Both the position numbers and the translations under genes were made by a program. From assembly GCA_902559635.1 (NCBI GenBank), contig CACEIY010000002.1, positions 1 through 64,000 on the forward strand: DNA of 64,000 nucleotides, in the 5' to 3' direction. Each line of letters begins with the position of its first letter. The first letter of the stretch is position 1. The notes under the pieces were generated by a model. It saw nothing but the letters and a program-made list of their open reading frames with translations, had not been told where the DNA came from and did not search any database. The DNA is from an uncultured Pelagibacteraceae bacterium. GTDB lineage: Bacteria > Pseudomonadota > Alphaproteobacteria > Pelagibacterales > Pelagibacteraceae. Of the stretch, positions 36,602-45,781 are shown in pieces.

Positions 36602-37153
36602 TTAAAAATTTTTAATAAAATAAACCCTAGTGTCAATTCCTGTGCTTAAAAAACTTAATGCTTCACCACTTACAGTTATAGACTCATTGACTCCTACATT
36701 ATTTCCACTTACAGTAAAACCTGCAAAGCACTTCTTTTTATCTTTATCCCACTTAACAAAAGTCTCATCAATTTTATTTCCATTTATCGTATAAATCTCA
36801 TGCGCTCTAAAATTTAAAAAATTTGCACCCATAATTGCTCTCTGAGGAATAAGTTTAGTTGCATTACAGACTTGTTCATACACTTCATTAGTTAATTTAT
36901 AATGATCAGTTCCATCAAAAGTTACAAGTATACCTGAGGGAAGTTTTGATATTAATTCACTTAATTTTTTTTCATTTGCTATTCTTTCTTCCTCTATTTT
37001 CATTCTCTCAACCAATTCATCACCTTGACCAAACATAATATTTAAAACAAAAAAACATGAAATTATTACAATAACTAAAATTACTAGACCACTCATCTGT
37101 CTAATAAACTCTGGTAACTCTTTAATTTTTTCTAAATAGATTTCCTTTAACAT
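36602..37153 (-). CDS. Hypothetical single-pass membrane protein
   Basis: A 183-residue protein with one membrane helix (about residues 21-42, SGLVILVIVIISCFFVLNIMFG), then a coiled-coil-like charged stretch (ERMKIEEERIANEKKLSELI) and a beta-rich C-terminal domain. Its start overlaps the stop of the MORN gene (TAATG), so the two are co-translated. No family recognised. It lies between tmoV and tmoX. Confidence 0.65.
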   Translation of the reverse strand: MLKEIYLEKIKELPEFIRQMSGLVILVIVIISCFFVLNIMFGQGDELVERMKIEEERIANEKKLSELISKLPSGILVTFDGTDHYKLTNEVYEQVCNATKLIPQRAIMGANFLNFRAHEIYTINGNKIDETFVKWDKDKKKCFAGFTVSGNNVGVNESITVSGEALSFLSTGIDTRVYFIKNF

Positions 37154-37530
37154 TATTCCTGCAACTCTCCATTTTTCCAGGTCCCTGTTTTTTGGGTTCC
37201 ATCAGACCATGTAAAAGTTCCTTTTCCATTCATAAATCCTTTGGCCCATTCCCCTTCATAGGTAGAGCCATCTGGAAAAGTTAAAATACCTATCCCATTC
37301 CACTCACTATTCTTAAACTGACCTTTGTAAATATATCCATTAGGCCAAGTCTCAACTCCTTGACCATTTTTTTTTGTTCCTACCCACTCTCCTTCGTAGG
37401 TAGTTTTATCTGTATAAACCCATTTACCATAACCATTTTCACAATTACCTTCTTTACATCCGGTACTACGTGCTAATGCAACTGATGTAAGCAATAAACT
37501 TAAAATCAAACTGATAAGAAATTTTTTCAT
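37153..37530 (-). CDS. Secreted MORN-repeat protein
   Basis: A 125-residue protein with a signal peptide (MKKFLISLILSLLLTSVALA) and about four MORN repeats of the YEGEW/YKGQF type (GTKKNGQGVETWPNG, GIGILTFPDGSTYEGEW, GKGTFTWSDG). MORN repeats in bacteria are beta-hairpin scaffolds at the envelope. It overlaps the next gene by one base. A role in TMAO uptake is not implied by sequence. Confidence 0.85.
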   Translation of the reverse strand: MKKFLISLILSLLLTSVALARSTGCKEGNCENGYGKWVYTDKTTYEGEWVGTKKNGQGVETWPNGYIYKGQFKNSEWNGIGILTFPDGSTYEGEWAKGFMNGKGTFTWSDGTQKTGTWKNGELQE

Positions 37531-37564
37531 TATTATACTTTACACAAAATTTGTTAAAAAAAAA

Positions 37565-38023
37565 TCAGACTTTTCCCCTCAGTTTACTGCAAGAATAAAA
37601 AGTTATATCTTTTTCAGCATTTTCACTTTTTATATTTTTGGTAACTTCGTGAACTAACTCACCTGTTTTTCTGTCAATAATACCTGACTCGGAATAACTT
37701 GTGTCATTATCAATTGCTTTAAATAATACTACGTCTTTATTTACTATTTTGACATCTAAATTTATAGCTGAAAGAAAAGATGATAACCCTTTAATTAAAA
37801 GAGTTTCTGGTTGTAAGGATTTAATTTCAAATTTATTTAAATCTTTTTTATCTAAATCTTTAGCTAAAAAAACTTGATAATTATATTCTGAATTCTTTAT
37901 AATTTTTTTTTCTAATTCACATTTAAAACTAAGGTTTATATTTTCTTGAATATTTATATTTTTTGCTAACAACTGATTAGAAAATAGTAAACTAATCAAT
38001 ATTATCAAAAAATATCTAGTCAT
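37565..38023 (-). CDS. Hypothetical exported protein
   Basis: A 152-residue protein with a cleavable-looking signal peptide (MTRYFLIILISLLFSNQLLAKN) and no further membrane segment. Two cysteines remain after cleavage (one near the start, one at CSKLRG near the end) and could form a disulfide. It ends 34 bases before the MORN gene. Family not recognised. Confidence 0.65.
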   Translation of the reverse strand: MTRYFLIILISLLFSNQLLAKNINIQENINLSFKCELEKKIIKNSEYNYQVFLAKDLDKKDLNKFEIKSLQPETLLIKGLSSFLSAINLDVKIVNKDVVLFKAIDNDTSYSESGIIDRKTGELVHEVTKNIKSENAEKDITFYSCSKLRGKV

Positions 38024-38043
38024 TAAAACTGAAATAAAAAAAT

Positions 38044-38062
38044 CCCCCCCAACAATGTTGGG
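38044..38062 (-). terminator. Terminator downstream of tmoX
   Basis: On the minus strand a CCCAAC/GTTGGG stem with a three-base loop is followed by a G-run and then a T-tract (ATTTTTTTATT), 30 bases after the tmoX stop. It separates tmoX from the following exported-protein genes. Confidence 0.7.
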
Positions 38063-38092
38063 AGAGATTATTTAATTTAATTATTGTTTACC

Positions 38093-39067
38093 TTATTTAG
38101 TAAATGCTTTCCAAACTGACTCGTTATCAGCTAACCATTTTTTAGCCGCATCTTCATGAGTCATTTTATCAATATCAACTAAAGCTGCCATTGCACCAAT
38201 TTGACTTGTAGAAAATGACATTTTTTTAAACACTGCTGCCGCAGCTGGATGAGTATTTGGAAAATCTTCATGTACTGCTTTTTTCAAATATCCATCTGGA
38301 GATCCACATTTTCCATCTCCACCGTCTGCTGGTCTGCAACCGGCTGTGTAAGGAGGGAAATCAATAAATGTAAAACCAGCACCATCTGTAAAGTTTGGTG
38401 TCCAGTTAAAAATTATAGTTCCTCTTCCTTCTTTTTCTGCTGCTGCTAATTCAGCCCAAAGTGCGTCAGCACTTCCTGCAAATTTAACCCACCAAAGGTC
38501 TCCTAAACCTAAAGCATCAACTCTTTGCGGAATTAAATCTCCATGCCAAGTTTGAGGACCTTCCAACATTCTTCCTTTTCCATCTGGTGAATCAGGAGTT
38601 GTGAAGTTTTTAGCACAGTCTGGATTTTTTAAAGCAGTCCAATCTGGTAAACCTGGACATAATCCTTTATCAACAACCCAGTTAGGATATCCCATATCTT
38701 CAAGAGTTCTTGCTTCGTGGTCTCCCCAATCTAATAAACCGCCTTTATCTCTAGCTGTATCAAAAGATTTTCCAAAAGCAGATTCCCATACCTCATGAGA
38801 GATAGTTACATCTCCAATTCTAATAGACTCATATACAGCTTGTGAGTCAGCATTAACATAACTTACATTGTTACCCATGCTTTCAAAAATTCCACCAATT
38901 ACGTAAGCCATTACAATTTGGCTAGACCAATTGTGAGTTGGGATAACAATAGGTGCACTACTATCACCCGATTTCTTCGCTGATTTATCGCCTCCACCCA
39001 TAAAGAATACAGCAGCTGCAATAATAACCACCGCTCCAATAATTAGCGGTAAAGTTTTGTTTTTCAT
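38093..39067 (-). CDS. tmoX: TMAO ABC transporter substrate-binding protein TmoX
   Basis: A 324-residue OpuAC/ProX-type binding protein. The N-terminal helix LPLIIGAVVIIAAAVFFMGGG has no lipobox cysteine, so it is a signal peptide or an uncleaved anchor. The mature part is rich in tryptophan, consistent with an aromatic cage for the trimethylated N of TMAO (HNWSSQIV, HEVWESAFG, IIFNWTPNF). A strong AGGGG ribosome site and its own terminator suggest high, separate expression. It is divergent from tdm. Confidence 0.93.
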   Translation of the reverse strand: MKNKTLPLIIGAVVIIAAAVFFMGGGDKSAKKSGDSSAPIVIPTHNWSSQIVMAYVIGGIFESMGNNVSYVNADSQAVYESIRIGDVTISHEVWESAFGKSFDTARDKGGLLDWGDHEARTLEDMGYPNWVVDKGLCPGLPDWTALKNPDCAKNFTTPDSPDGKGRMLEGPQTWHGDLIPQRVDALGLGDLWWVKFAGSADALWAELAAAEKEGRGTIIFNWTPNFTDGAGFTFIDFPPYTAGCRPADGGDGKCGSPDGYLKKAVHEDFPNTHPAAAAVFKKMSFSTSQIGAMAALVDIDKMTHEDAAKKWLADNESVWKAFTK

Positions 39068-39100
39068 ACTTATTCCCCTTTCTTAATATTAAGTAAGATT

Positions 39101-39129
39101 AGTATGTGCCTTTGTAAAATGATAGTCAA
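39101..39129 (-). promoter_or_regulatory. Probable tmoX promoter
   Basis: On the minus strand TTGACT, then 17 bases, then CATACT, ending about 33 bases before the tmoX start. The -35 lies inside the dyad at 39122-39136. Confidence 0.5.
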
Positions 39130-39136
39130 CGACTAT
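39122..39136. promoter_or_regulatory. Operator-like dyad between tmoX and tdm
   Basis: Perfect inverted repeat ATAGTC-AAC-GACTAT, midway in the 102-base divergent gap. It covers the -35 of the tmoX promoter and the expected -35 position of tdm (a TATAAT box lies at 39144-39149). It is a candidate site for the nearby MarR-like regulator. Confidence 0.5.
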
Positions 39137-39169
39137 ATATTTATATAATATAACAATAGATTTTTAAAA

Positions 39170-41509
39170 ATGTCGCAAACTACTTTAAATATCAAAGAGC
39201 CTGGTTTAAATGTTTTACCACCTGGAGTTGAAAGACATGTAGTAAATGCTGGTGGACTTACAGGTTTTCAAATTTTTCCAGACGACGAAATAGAAATTAT
39301 TAATGACGAAGGAAATCAAATTTGTGAAGTAGTTTGTTTTGATAAAGATGGAAAATCTGAACTTGGAATTTTAAGTCAAAAAGAATCTAATAAAAAAAGT
39401 TTTATTAAAGAAATATTAAAAAACAAAGACGAAAGTTCTTTAGCAGCAAATCTTCAATTAAAAAAAAGAAATTTAAAAATAAACGAGTCAAAATCATCAA
39501 TTTTATTTGATGACAAAACTCCAAGTGGTGAGAAAATTAAGATTAAATCAAAAGATAAATGTTATGCTATTTTTGCAGCGCCACAAAATGATATGTTGGT
39601 AAGTGAACAAAATCCTTCAAGTGATTTAACAATATTTATAAAAAGAGACAAAATAGTTAACGATAAAGAATTGTCTATTATACCTGATCCAATTTTTGAA
39701 CCAAATTATGAACAAAATATTTTGAAACAAACTGCAATTTCTTTTCAAGTAAAAGAAGGAGACTTTATTCAAGTAATCAGTCCAGCAGGAAGACAATGCT
39801 CCGACTTTGTTGCATTTGATACAAAAAAACTAGATAAAAAAATTGAAAAAGGTCTTGATTGGCAAACCACTAGAACATTTATGGGTAATACCTTTCCTGG
39901 ACCTGGTCTATTCTCAAAATTTTATGATACTGACCACGAACCACTAGTAGAGGTTGTTAGAGATACTGTCGGAAAACATGATACTTTTAATTTAGCTTGT
40001 ACTTCAAAATATTATGAAGACGCTGGTTATTTTGGTCATCCTAATTGCTCTGATAATTTAAGCAACTCAATGTCTAAATTTGGGGTTCAAAAACAAAAGG
40101 GTTGGCATGCCATAAACTTATTTTTTAATACTTCAGCTTCAGGTTTAAATTCTGTAATTTCTGATGAGTCATATGCAAGACCCGGTGATTACGTAATGTT
40201 TAGAGCTTTAAAAGATTTAACTATTGGAACAACTGCCTGTCCAAGTGATATTGATGCATGTAATTCATGGAATCCTACCGACATTTTTGTTAGAACGTAT
40301 GACAAAAAAAAAGAATTTTCAAAATCATTTGCTTTTAGAATGAAAACTGACTCAGAAAAAAAATTAACTAGAAACTCTGGTTTTCATCCTAGAACTTCAA
40401 AATTAACTAGAAACTTTATAGATGCTAGAGGTTTTTGGTTGCCTAACGATTATACCAAACATGGTTTAGTAGAAGAATATAATGCCTGCAGAGAAAAGGC
40501 AGTATTAATTGATTTATCATCTTTAAGAAAATTTGAAATAATTGGTCCAGATGCTGAAGAATTAATGAATTATACTCTCACAAGAAACATAAAAAAACTT
40601 TCAGTTGGTCAGGTTGTTTACTCTGCAATGTGTTATGAAAATGGAATGATGTTTGATGATGGCACTCTATTAAGATTAAGTGAAACAGGTTTTAGATGGA
40701 TTTGTGGAGATGAATATGCTGGAGAATGGTTAAAAGAAATAGCCAAAAAGAAAAATTTTAAAGTAAATATAAAAAATTCTACAGATCAAATTAGTAATGT
40801 TTCAATTCAAGGTCCAAAAAGTCGAGATATACTAAAAAAAATAATTTTTACACCACCTACCCAACCTTCTATTCAAGAATTAGAATGGTTTAGATTTTCC
40901 ATTTGCAGAGTCGAAGAACTTCAAGGAATTCCCTTGATTGTATCTAGAACAGGTTACACTGGTGAACTTGGTTACGAAGTATGGTGTCATCCAAAACACG
41001 CGCCTGAAGTATGGGATAAACTTATGGAGGCGGGAAAGAAAGATGGTTTAATTCCTGCAGGTTTTGCAGCGCTAGATAAATTGAGAATTGAGGCAGGGTT
41101 AATTTTATTTGGTAATGAATTTGATGGACAACAAGATCCTTTTGAAGCTGGAATTGGTTTTGCAGTTCCACTTAAAACTAAAGAAGAAGATTTTATAGGA
41201 AAAGATATTTTGAAAGAAAGAAAAACTAATCCACAAAAAAAACTTGTAGGTTTAGAGCTTATTGGTAAAGAGCCGTCAGGACATGGAGATTGTGTTCATA
41301 TAGGAAGATCCCAAGTCGGGATAGTTACAAGTGGATGTTTATCAACAACCCTCAATAAAAATATAGCATTGTGTAGGATTGACAGTCAATATTCAGAGCC
41401 AGGAACAAAAGTTGAAGTTGGAAAAATCGATGGCCATCAAAAAAGAATTTCTGCTCAAGTAGTGTCATTTCCACATTTTGACCCTAAAAAGACTAGAGTA
41501 CGATCTTAA
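39170..41509 (+). CDS. tdm: Trimethylamine N-oxide demethylase
   Basis: A 779-residue two-domain protein. The N-terminal part (about 1-370) is a DUF1989-type metal domain with cysteines in PAGRQCSDFVAFD, FGHPNCSDN and TTACPSDIDACNSW. The C-terminal part (about 400-779) is GcvT-like, with RTGYTGELGYEVW and GLELIGKEPSG. This fusion is diagnostic of Tdm, which cleaves TMAO to dimethylamine and formaldehyde, the latter transferred to THF. The stop overlaps the MarR-like gene by one base. It sits opposite tmoX over a shared operator-like dyad. Confidence 0.95.
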   Translation: MSQTTLNIKEPGLNVLPPGVERHVVNAGGLTGFQIFPDDEIEIINDEGNQICEVVCFDKDGKSELGILSQKESNKKSFIKEILKNKDESSLAANLQLKKRNLKINESKSSILFDDKTPSGEKIKIKSKDKCYAIFAAPQNDMLVSEQNPSSDLTIFIKRDKIVNDKELSIIPDPIFEPNYEQNILKQTAISFQVKEGDFIQVISPAGRQCSDFVAFDTKKLDKKIEKGLDWQTTRTFMGNTFPGPGLFSKFYDTDHEPLVEVVRDTVGKHDTFNLACTSKYYEDAGYFGHPNCSDNLSNSMSKFGVQKQKGWHAINLFFNTSASGLNSVISDESYARPGDYVMFRALKDLTIGTTACPSDIDACNSWNPTDIFVRTYDKKKEFSKSFAFRMKTDSEKKLTRNSGFHPRTSKLTRNFIDARGFWLPNDYTKHGLVEEYNACREKAVLIDLSSLRKFEIIGPDAEELMNYTLTRNIKKLSVGQVVYSAMCYENGMMFDDGTLLRLSETGFRWICGDEYAGEWLKEIAKKKNFKVNIKNSTDQISNVSIQGPKSRDILKKIIFTPPTQPSIQELEWFRFSICRVEELQGIPLIVSRTGYTGELGYEVWCHPKHAPEVWDKLMEAGKKDGLIPAGFAALDKLRIEAGLILFGNEFDGQQDPFEAGIGFAVPLKTKEEDFIGKDILKERKTNPQKKLVGLELIGKEPSGHGDCVHIGRSQVGIVTSGCLSTTLNKNIALCRIDSQYSEPGTKVEVGKIDGHQKRISAQVVSFPHFDPKKTRVRS

Positions 41510-41859
41510 TGCCAAAAACAACAAAAGATTTACTCGAATTTTGGGAAGATCAAATGAAACTTTCTCATACATCTAGTAATTATTTTTTTAGAAAATCACC
41601 ATCACATTATCATATGATGCTTCTAGTAATGCATGCATATAAATATAAAGAGAACCTTACTGTTGAAGAATTAAAGACCAAATTATTTAAAACTTCACGT
41701 CCTAAGTCTGCTTTAATGATAAATGAAGCGTGTGAAAAAGGGTTTTTTTTTTTAGAAAAGACTTCAGGAGATCAAAGAAAAAAACATATTAAGCCCAGTA
41801 TGTCTTTTATTGAGGAATTTAATCAATATCTTGAAACGTTAAAACATCTTAGTTTTTAA
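41509..41859 (+). CDS. MarR-like winged-helix regulator
   Basis: A 116-residue small DNA-binding-type protein. The segment NLTVEELKTKLFKTSRPKSALMINEACEKGFFFLEKTSGDQRKKHIKPS reads as a winged helix: recognition helix around residues 60-72, then the beta wing with DQRKKH. Its start overlaps the tdm stop by one base, so it is made with Tdm. It is a candidate local regulator for TMAO genes, possibly acting at the tmoX/tdm dyad. The ligand is unknown. Confidence 0.75.
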   Translation: MPKTTKDLLEFWEDQMKLSHTSSNYFFRKSPSHYHMMLLVMHAYKYKENLTVEELKTKLFKTSRPKSALMINEACEKGFFFLEKTSGDQRKKHIKPSMSFIEEFNQYLETLKHLSF

Positions 41860-41882
41860 CAATTAAAATAATTATTACTTAT

Positions 41883-41904
41883 ATTTTTTATATATATAAA
41901 AAAT
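41883..41904 (+). terminator. AT-only palindrome after the tdm operon
   Basis: Perfect 22-base palindrome ATTTTTT...AAAAAAT, 23 bases after the MarR-like stop. A/T-only, so termination strength is uncertain. Confidence 0.45.
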
Positions 41905-41941
41905 TATATATTTACATCACGTGAAAAATAAAAATGTAAAT

Positions 41942-43267
41942 ATGTCATTACCGACAAAAGCAAAAGTGGTTATAATCGGTGGAGGTATTCACGGATTAAG
42001 TACCGCTTGGAAACTTTCTGAAACTTATAAAAACCCTGGTGATATTGTTGTTATAGAAAAAAAAGATACTGCGGCTGGTGCAAGTGGAATAGCTTGTGGA
42101 GTTATAAGAAATAATTATTTTCAGCCAGCTATGAGAGAATTAATGGCTCACTCTGTAGAAGTTTGGGAAAGCGATCCAAAAGCTTTTAGATATAATCCTG
42201 TTGGGTATATGCAAATTTCTCCAGAAGTAATGCACAAAGATGTAGCTAGTATTTATGAACAACAAAAAGCAATTGGATATGAATCAGTTTTTATTGAAGG
42301 AGAAAAAGATTGTACAAAATACATGAAAAGTATTTTTGAAGATTGGCAAGCTCAAGGAATTACATCTGTTCTTCATGAAAAAAAAGGGGGATATGCATTT
42401 AACAAAGACTCCATTAAAGCATTAGAAAGCAAAGCTAATTCAAATGGAGTTAAAGTTCATAAAGGAGTTAAAGTTACTGGCTTTAAAAGAGGAAGTAATA
42501 GTAATGCTATTACTGGAGTTGAAACAGACAAAGGAACAATTGACTGTGAACAAGTAGTCGTAGGAGCTGGTCCATGGGTTAGAGATTTTTGGAACATGTT
42601 AGAGCTTCCTAAAACTACTGAAATAAAAGACCAAGATGGTAAAATGCATGAAGTCGATATGTGGACATATTGGTTCTTGCAAGAAGGTGTTTTAGGTGTT
42701 GAAGCAGACTATTTAAAAACAAATGATGGAAAGCAGCCACCGGTAATCCATGTCGATACAGACGCGCCGTTATATTCTGACAAAGATAAAAAATTAATTA
42801 CAGATAAATTATGGGGAATATATTACAAACCTGATATTGAAGGTTTGGGTGTGCAAGGTGGAACTTCTCCCTACATAGTAAAAAAACATTTTGATAAAGT
42901 TAATGTTGATCCATACGGAATAGAGTCTCCAGAATATCAAACTACAGATGAATTTGCCGACATGTGGTCTTCTGCTTTAGCACATTGTCAAAAAAGATTT
43001 GAAGGGAAATCAAATCTTTATAGAAGAGGACCTTCGGGTGGTCTTGGCTGTTTAACACCTGACTCTTTTCCAATTTTTGATAGATTTTTTGAAAATGTTT
43101 ATATGATAGCTGATGCAAATCACGGCTATAAAATGTTAGGAGTTGGTCATCTAGTAGCACAAGAAATTTTAGGACAAGAAAGTAATTTATTAAAACCATT
43201 TCGATTCAATCGATACGCGAAAGGTGAACTTCACCCCACTTCGAACAGTCCATTTCCTTGGAGCTAG
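41942..43267 (+). CDS. FAD-dependent amino-acid/amine oxidoreductase (DAO fold)
   Basis: About 441 residues from the ATG at 41942 (track GTG start at 41921 adds seven residues). FAD site VVIIGGGIHGLSTAWKL; a second region GVIRNNYFQPAMRELMAHS and a C-terminal MIADANHGYKMLGVGH resemble SoxB and dimethylglycine-dehydrogenase-like flavoproteins, but no GcvT domain is attached. It sits between the TMAO module and a GlnT-type ligase, so it may oxidise an N-methylated amine or amino acid made by neighbours. It is not part of a SoxBDAG set. Substrate unknown. Confidence 0.83.
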   Translation: MSLPTKAKVVIIGGGIHGLSTAWKLSETYKNPGDIVVIEKKDTAAGASGIACGVIRNNYFQPAMRELMAHSVEVWESDPKAFRYNPVGYMQISPEVMHKDVASIYEQQKAIGYESVFIEGEKDCTKYMKSIFEDWQAQGITSVLHEKKGGYAFNKDSIKALESKANSNGVKVHKGVKVTGFKRGSNSNAITGVETDKGTIDCEQVVVGAGPWVRDFWNMLELPKTTEIKDQDGKMHEVDMWTYWFLQEGVLGVEADYLKTNDGKQPPVIHVDTDAPLYSDKDKKLITDKLWGIYYKPDIEGLGVQGGTSPYIVKKHFDKVNVDPYGIESPEYQTTDEFADMWSSALAHCQKRFEGKSNLYRRGPSGGLGCLTPDSFPIFDRFFENVYMIADANHGYKMLGVGHLVAQEILGQESNLLKPFRFNRYAKGELHPTSNSPFPWS

Positions 43268-43339
43268 TTATCTAAGTAGACAGATGTTTTTTTTTCCGTT
43301 ACCTTTTTGAACTTAAAATATTTTATTTAAAGGGGAATA

Positions 43340-44809
43340 ATGACTGATTTAGAAAAACATGTTAACCAGCCAGGAAGAGCAAAACTTGTAAAAAGAGTTA
43401 GAGAAAAAATTAAGGAGTTAGGAATAACTTATATTTATTTTCAATTTATTTCAGTTACTGGAAGAGTTGTAGGTAAAGGTATACCTGCAGATCATTGGGA
43501 AAGAACAGCTGAAAAAGGATTTCAGCTAGTTTATGGTTCAACAGCAAACTTATTTTTAGATCGACATAATAATTATATTGGTTATGGACCCGAAGCTATG
43601 GAATTAGTAGGTATTCCAGATCCAGAAACTTTCGTTCAATTACCTTGGGATAAAAGAGTTGGAAGAGTTTTTTGTACTTGTTTTAGAAATAGAGAAGAAA
43701 GAAAAAATCCAGGAGGTCATTTAACATCTGACTGTAGAGGAAACTTAAGAATCTTTATGGATGAATTTCAAAAAAAACATGGTTTAGAATTAAGAGTTGG
43801 AACAGAGCCAGAAATGATGTGGTTAACTAAAAACCCTGATGGAACTCCAACTGGAAAAGGTTTCTCAAAACCATTCTGTTATCATATTGATCAATTTGAA
43901 TCTTTAAGACCTGTGTTTATGAAAGTAATAGAATACTCGAATGCAATGGGCTTAGATATGATTCAAGGTGATCACGAAGACGCTCCCGGCCAATTAGAAT
44001 TGAACTGGACATACGATAATGTGTTAAGAAATGCGGACAGATTATCTACTTATAGACAGATCTGTGCTCAAGTAGCTAGAGAGCATGGTTTAATTGCTTG
44101 TTTTATGACAAAACCATTTATGGGTGTTTCTGCTAGCGGTTGTCACACAAATATGTCTTTATGGAAAGGTGGAAAAGTTTCAGTAAATAAACTCGGACAC
44201 AAAAACTTACCAGGTGTTGAAGAAGTATTTAGTTATGTTTCTGGAGGGACAAATACTTTTATGCCTGACACTAAAGATATGCAGATGCCTGGAAAGATTG
44301 GCCTGCAATCTATTGCTGGAATTATGAAACATTTACCAGCACTAACTGCTTTAGGATCTTCAACCGTAAATTCATATAGAAGATTATGGGATCAAGGATT
44401 TTGGGCTCCAGTATATGCAGATTGGGGATACCAAAATAGAACTTGCGGATTAAGAGTTTCTGCTCCTGGAAGATTCGAATACAGATCAGTAGACTCAATG
44501 CATAATCCATATTTACTAGGTGCAGCTCTATTAAAAGCATGTAACGAAGGTATATCTAAAAAAATGAAACCCGCAGCACCAGAGTCTAGAAATATTTATG
44601 AAGCTCAAAAAGCTGGTAAAGATGTCAAAAAACTTCCATTAAGTTTAGGTGAAGCACTAGAAAGATTGGCTGAAGATGAGGTAATTAAATCTGCAATGCC
44701 AGATGAAATGTATAAAGTTTTCCATTGGTATAAAAATGATGAATGGGAAAGATTTTTAGGAGCAACAACTCAATGGGATCTAGATACTTATCTTGATTGC
44801 TTGCCATAA
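43340..44809 (+). CDS. GlnT/GMAS-type glutamine-synthetase family ligase, cassette 1
   Basis: A 489-residue glutamine-synthetase-fold protein. The metal/glutamate motif is GDHEDAPGQLELNW (about 213-226); the ATP region ASGCHTNMSLW; the C-terminal NRTCGLRVSAPGRFEYRSVDS. It is longer than the 441-residue paralogue at 61344 and differs at several motif positions (Asn/Met for Ala/Val after CH). It is followed by a split glutamate synthase. It may join glutamate to ammonia or to an amine; glutamine synthetase type III (GlnT) and gamma-glutamylmethylamide synthetase are the known possibilities. Strong AGGGG ribosome site upstream. Confidence 0.85.
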   Translation: MTDLEKHVNQPGRAKLVKRVREKIKELGITYIYFQFISVTGRVVGKGIPADHWERTAEKGFQLVYGSTANLFLDRHNNYIGYGPEAMELVGIPDPETFVQLPWDKRVGRVFCTCFRNREERKNPGGHLTSDCRGNLRIFMDEFQKKHGLELRVGTEPEMMWLTKNPDGTPTGKGFSKPFCYHIDQFESLRPVFMKVIEYSNAMGLDMIQGDHEDAPGQLELNWTYDNVLRNADRLSTYRQICAQVAREHGLIACFMTKPFMGVSASGCHTNMSLWKGGKVSVNKLGHKNLPGVEEVFSYVSGGTNTFMPDTKDMQMPGKIGLQSIAGIMKHLPALTALGSSTVNSYRRLWDQGFWAPVYADWGYQNRTCGLRVSAPGRFEYRSVDSMHNPYLLGAALLKACNEGISKKMKPAAPESRNIYEAQKAGKDVKKLPLSLGEALERLAEDEVIKSAMPDEMYKVFHWYKNDEWERFLGATTQWDLDTYLDCLP

Positions 44810-44836
44810 ACAAAAAATTTTAAATAGGGTAGTAAT

Positions 44837-45781
44837 ATGTGCGGAATTGCGGGATTAATTCATAGAGGAAAATCTTCTAAAGTAGGTCACGAACTTCAAG
44901 GAATGTTGCAAGCTCTTAAGCATAGAGGTGAAGACTCAACAGGTTACGCTTTGTACGGTGATACTGACGGAAAAAATTTCATTATGAGATTTAAAGTGGG
45001 TGAAAACGTTGGGGAAGGAAGCACATCAGTAGCTGAAGATGTATCTGTATATGATGAAAGAAAAAAAATTGTTGATAATTATCTTTCTGAATTAGGAGCA
45101 AAAATTATTAAAGAGGATAGAATACTCCCCTACTCTTTAAGATATGAAATAGAGTATGATAAAAAAGATTTACTAAATTTTTCACAAAAAATAGAAAGTA
45201 TTCCTGGAGTTGAAATTCTGTCAATGGGTAAGTCCTTGGAAGTTATCAAAGATCTTGGAAATGCTAAAATGGTTTGTGATAGGTATAATTTAGATAAACT
45301 TGTAGGGACACATGCAATAGGTCATGCAAGGATGGCTACTGAGTCTGGTGTTGATATTAAGTCTGCACATCCATTCTGGGGTTATCCTTTTAGCGATGTA
45401 TCAGTAGTTCATAATGGCCAATTAACAAATTATTGGAATAACAGAAGAGCCTTGGAAAATAAAGGAATGAGATTTATGTCTGAATGTGACTCTGAATTAA
45501 TTGCTGTTTATTTAGCTGAAAAAATGAGAGATGGTGCTTCATTGGAAGAAGGTATGAAAGACTCATTATCTGGTTTAGATGGTGTTTTTACATATTTCGT
45601 AGCCACAAAAGATTCTTTAGGTATGGCAAAAGATACTATGGCTGCTAAACCTCTAGTTTTATATGAGTCTGATGAATTGGTTGCTATGGGTTCAGAAGAG
45701 ATAGCTATTAGATCTATTTTACCGCATGAAATTGATACTTACGATCCATTCGATGGGGAGGTTAAAGTATGGCAAATTTAA
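44837..45781 (+). CDS. Class II glutamine amidotransferase subunit, MgsA/GlxB-like (cassette 1)
   Basis: A 314-residue Ntn-hydrolase. It starts MCGIAGLIHRG so Cys2 becomes the catalytic N-terminal nucleophile; KHRGEDSTGYALY, GTHAIGHARMATES and VVHNGQLTNYW form the glutaminase site. It would release ammonia from glutamine or a gamma-glutamyl amine and pass it to the FMN subunit. It overlaps the next gene by 13 bases. It is a paralogue of the subunit at 58411. Confidence 0.87.
   Translation: MCGIAGLIHRGKSSKVGHELQGMLQALKHRGEDSTGYALYGDTDGKNFIMRFKVGENVGEGSTSVAEDVSVYDERKKIVDNYLSELGAKIIKEDRILPYSLRYEIEYDKKDLLNFSQKIESIPGVEILSMGKSLEVIKDLGNAKMVCDRYNLDKLVGTHAIGHARMATESGVDIKSAHPFWGYPFSDVSVVHNGQLTNYWNNRRALENKGMRFMSECDSELIAVYLAEKMRDGASLEEGMKDSLSGLDGVFTYFVATKDSLGMAKDTMAAKPLVLYESDELVAMGSEEIAIRSILPHEIDTYDPFDGEVKVWQI

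Noticed and set aside
39068-39169. Glycine or SAM riboswitch upstream of tdm
   Set aside because: The gap has only promoter-like boxes and a short dyad; no conserved riboswitch core is visible.
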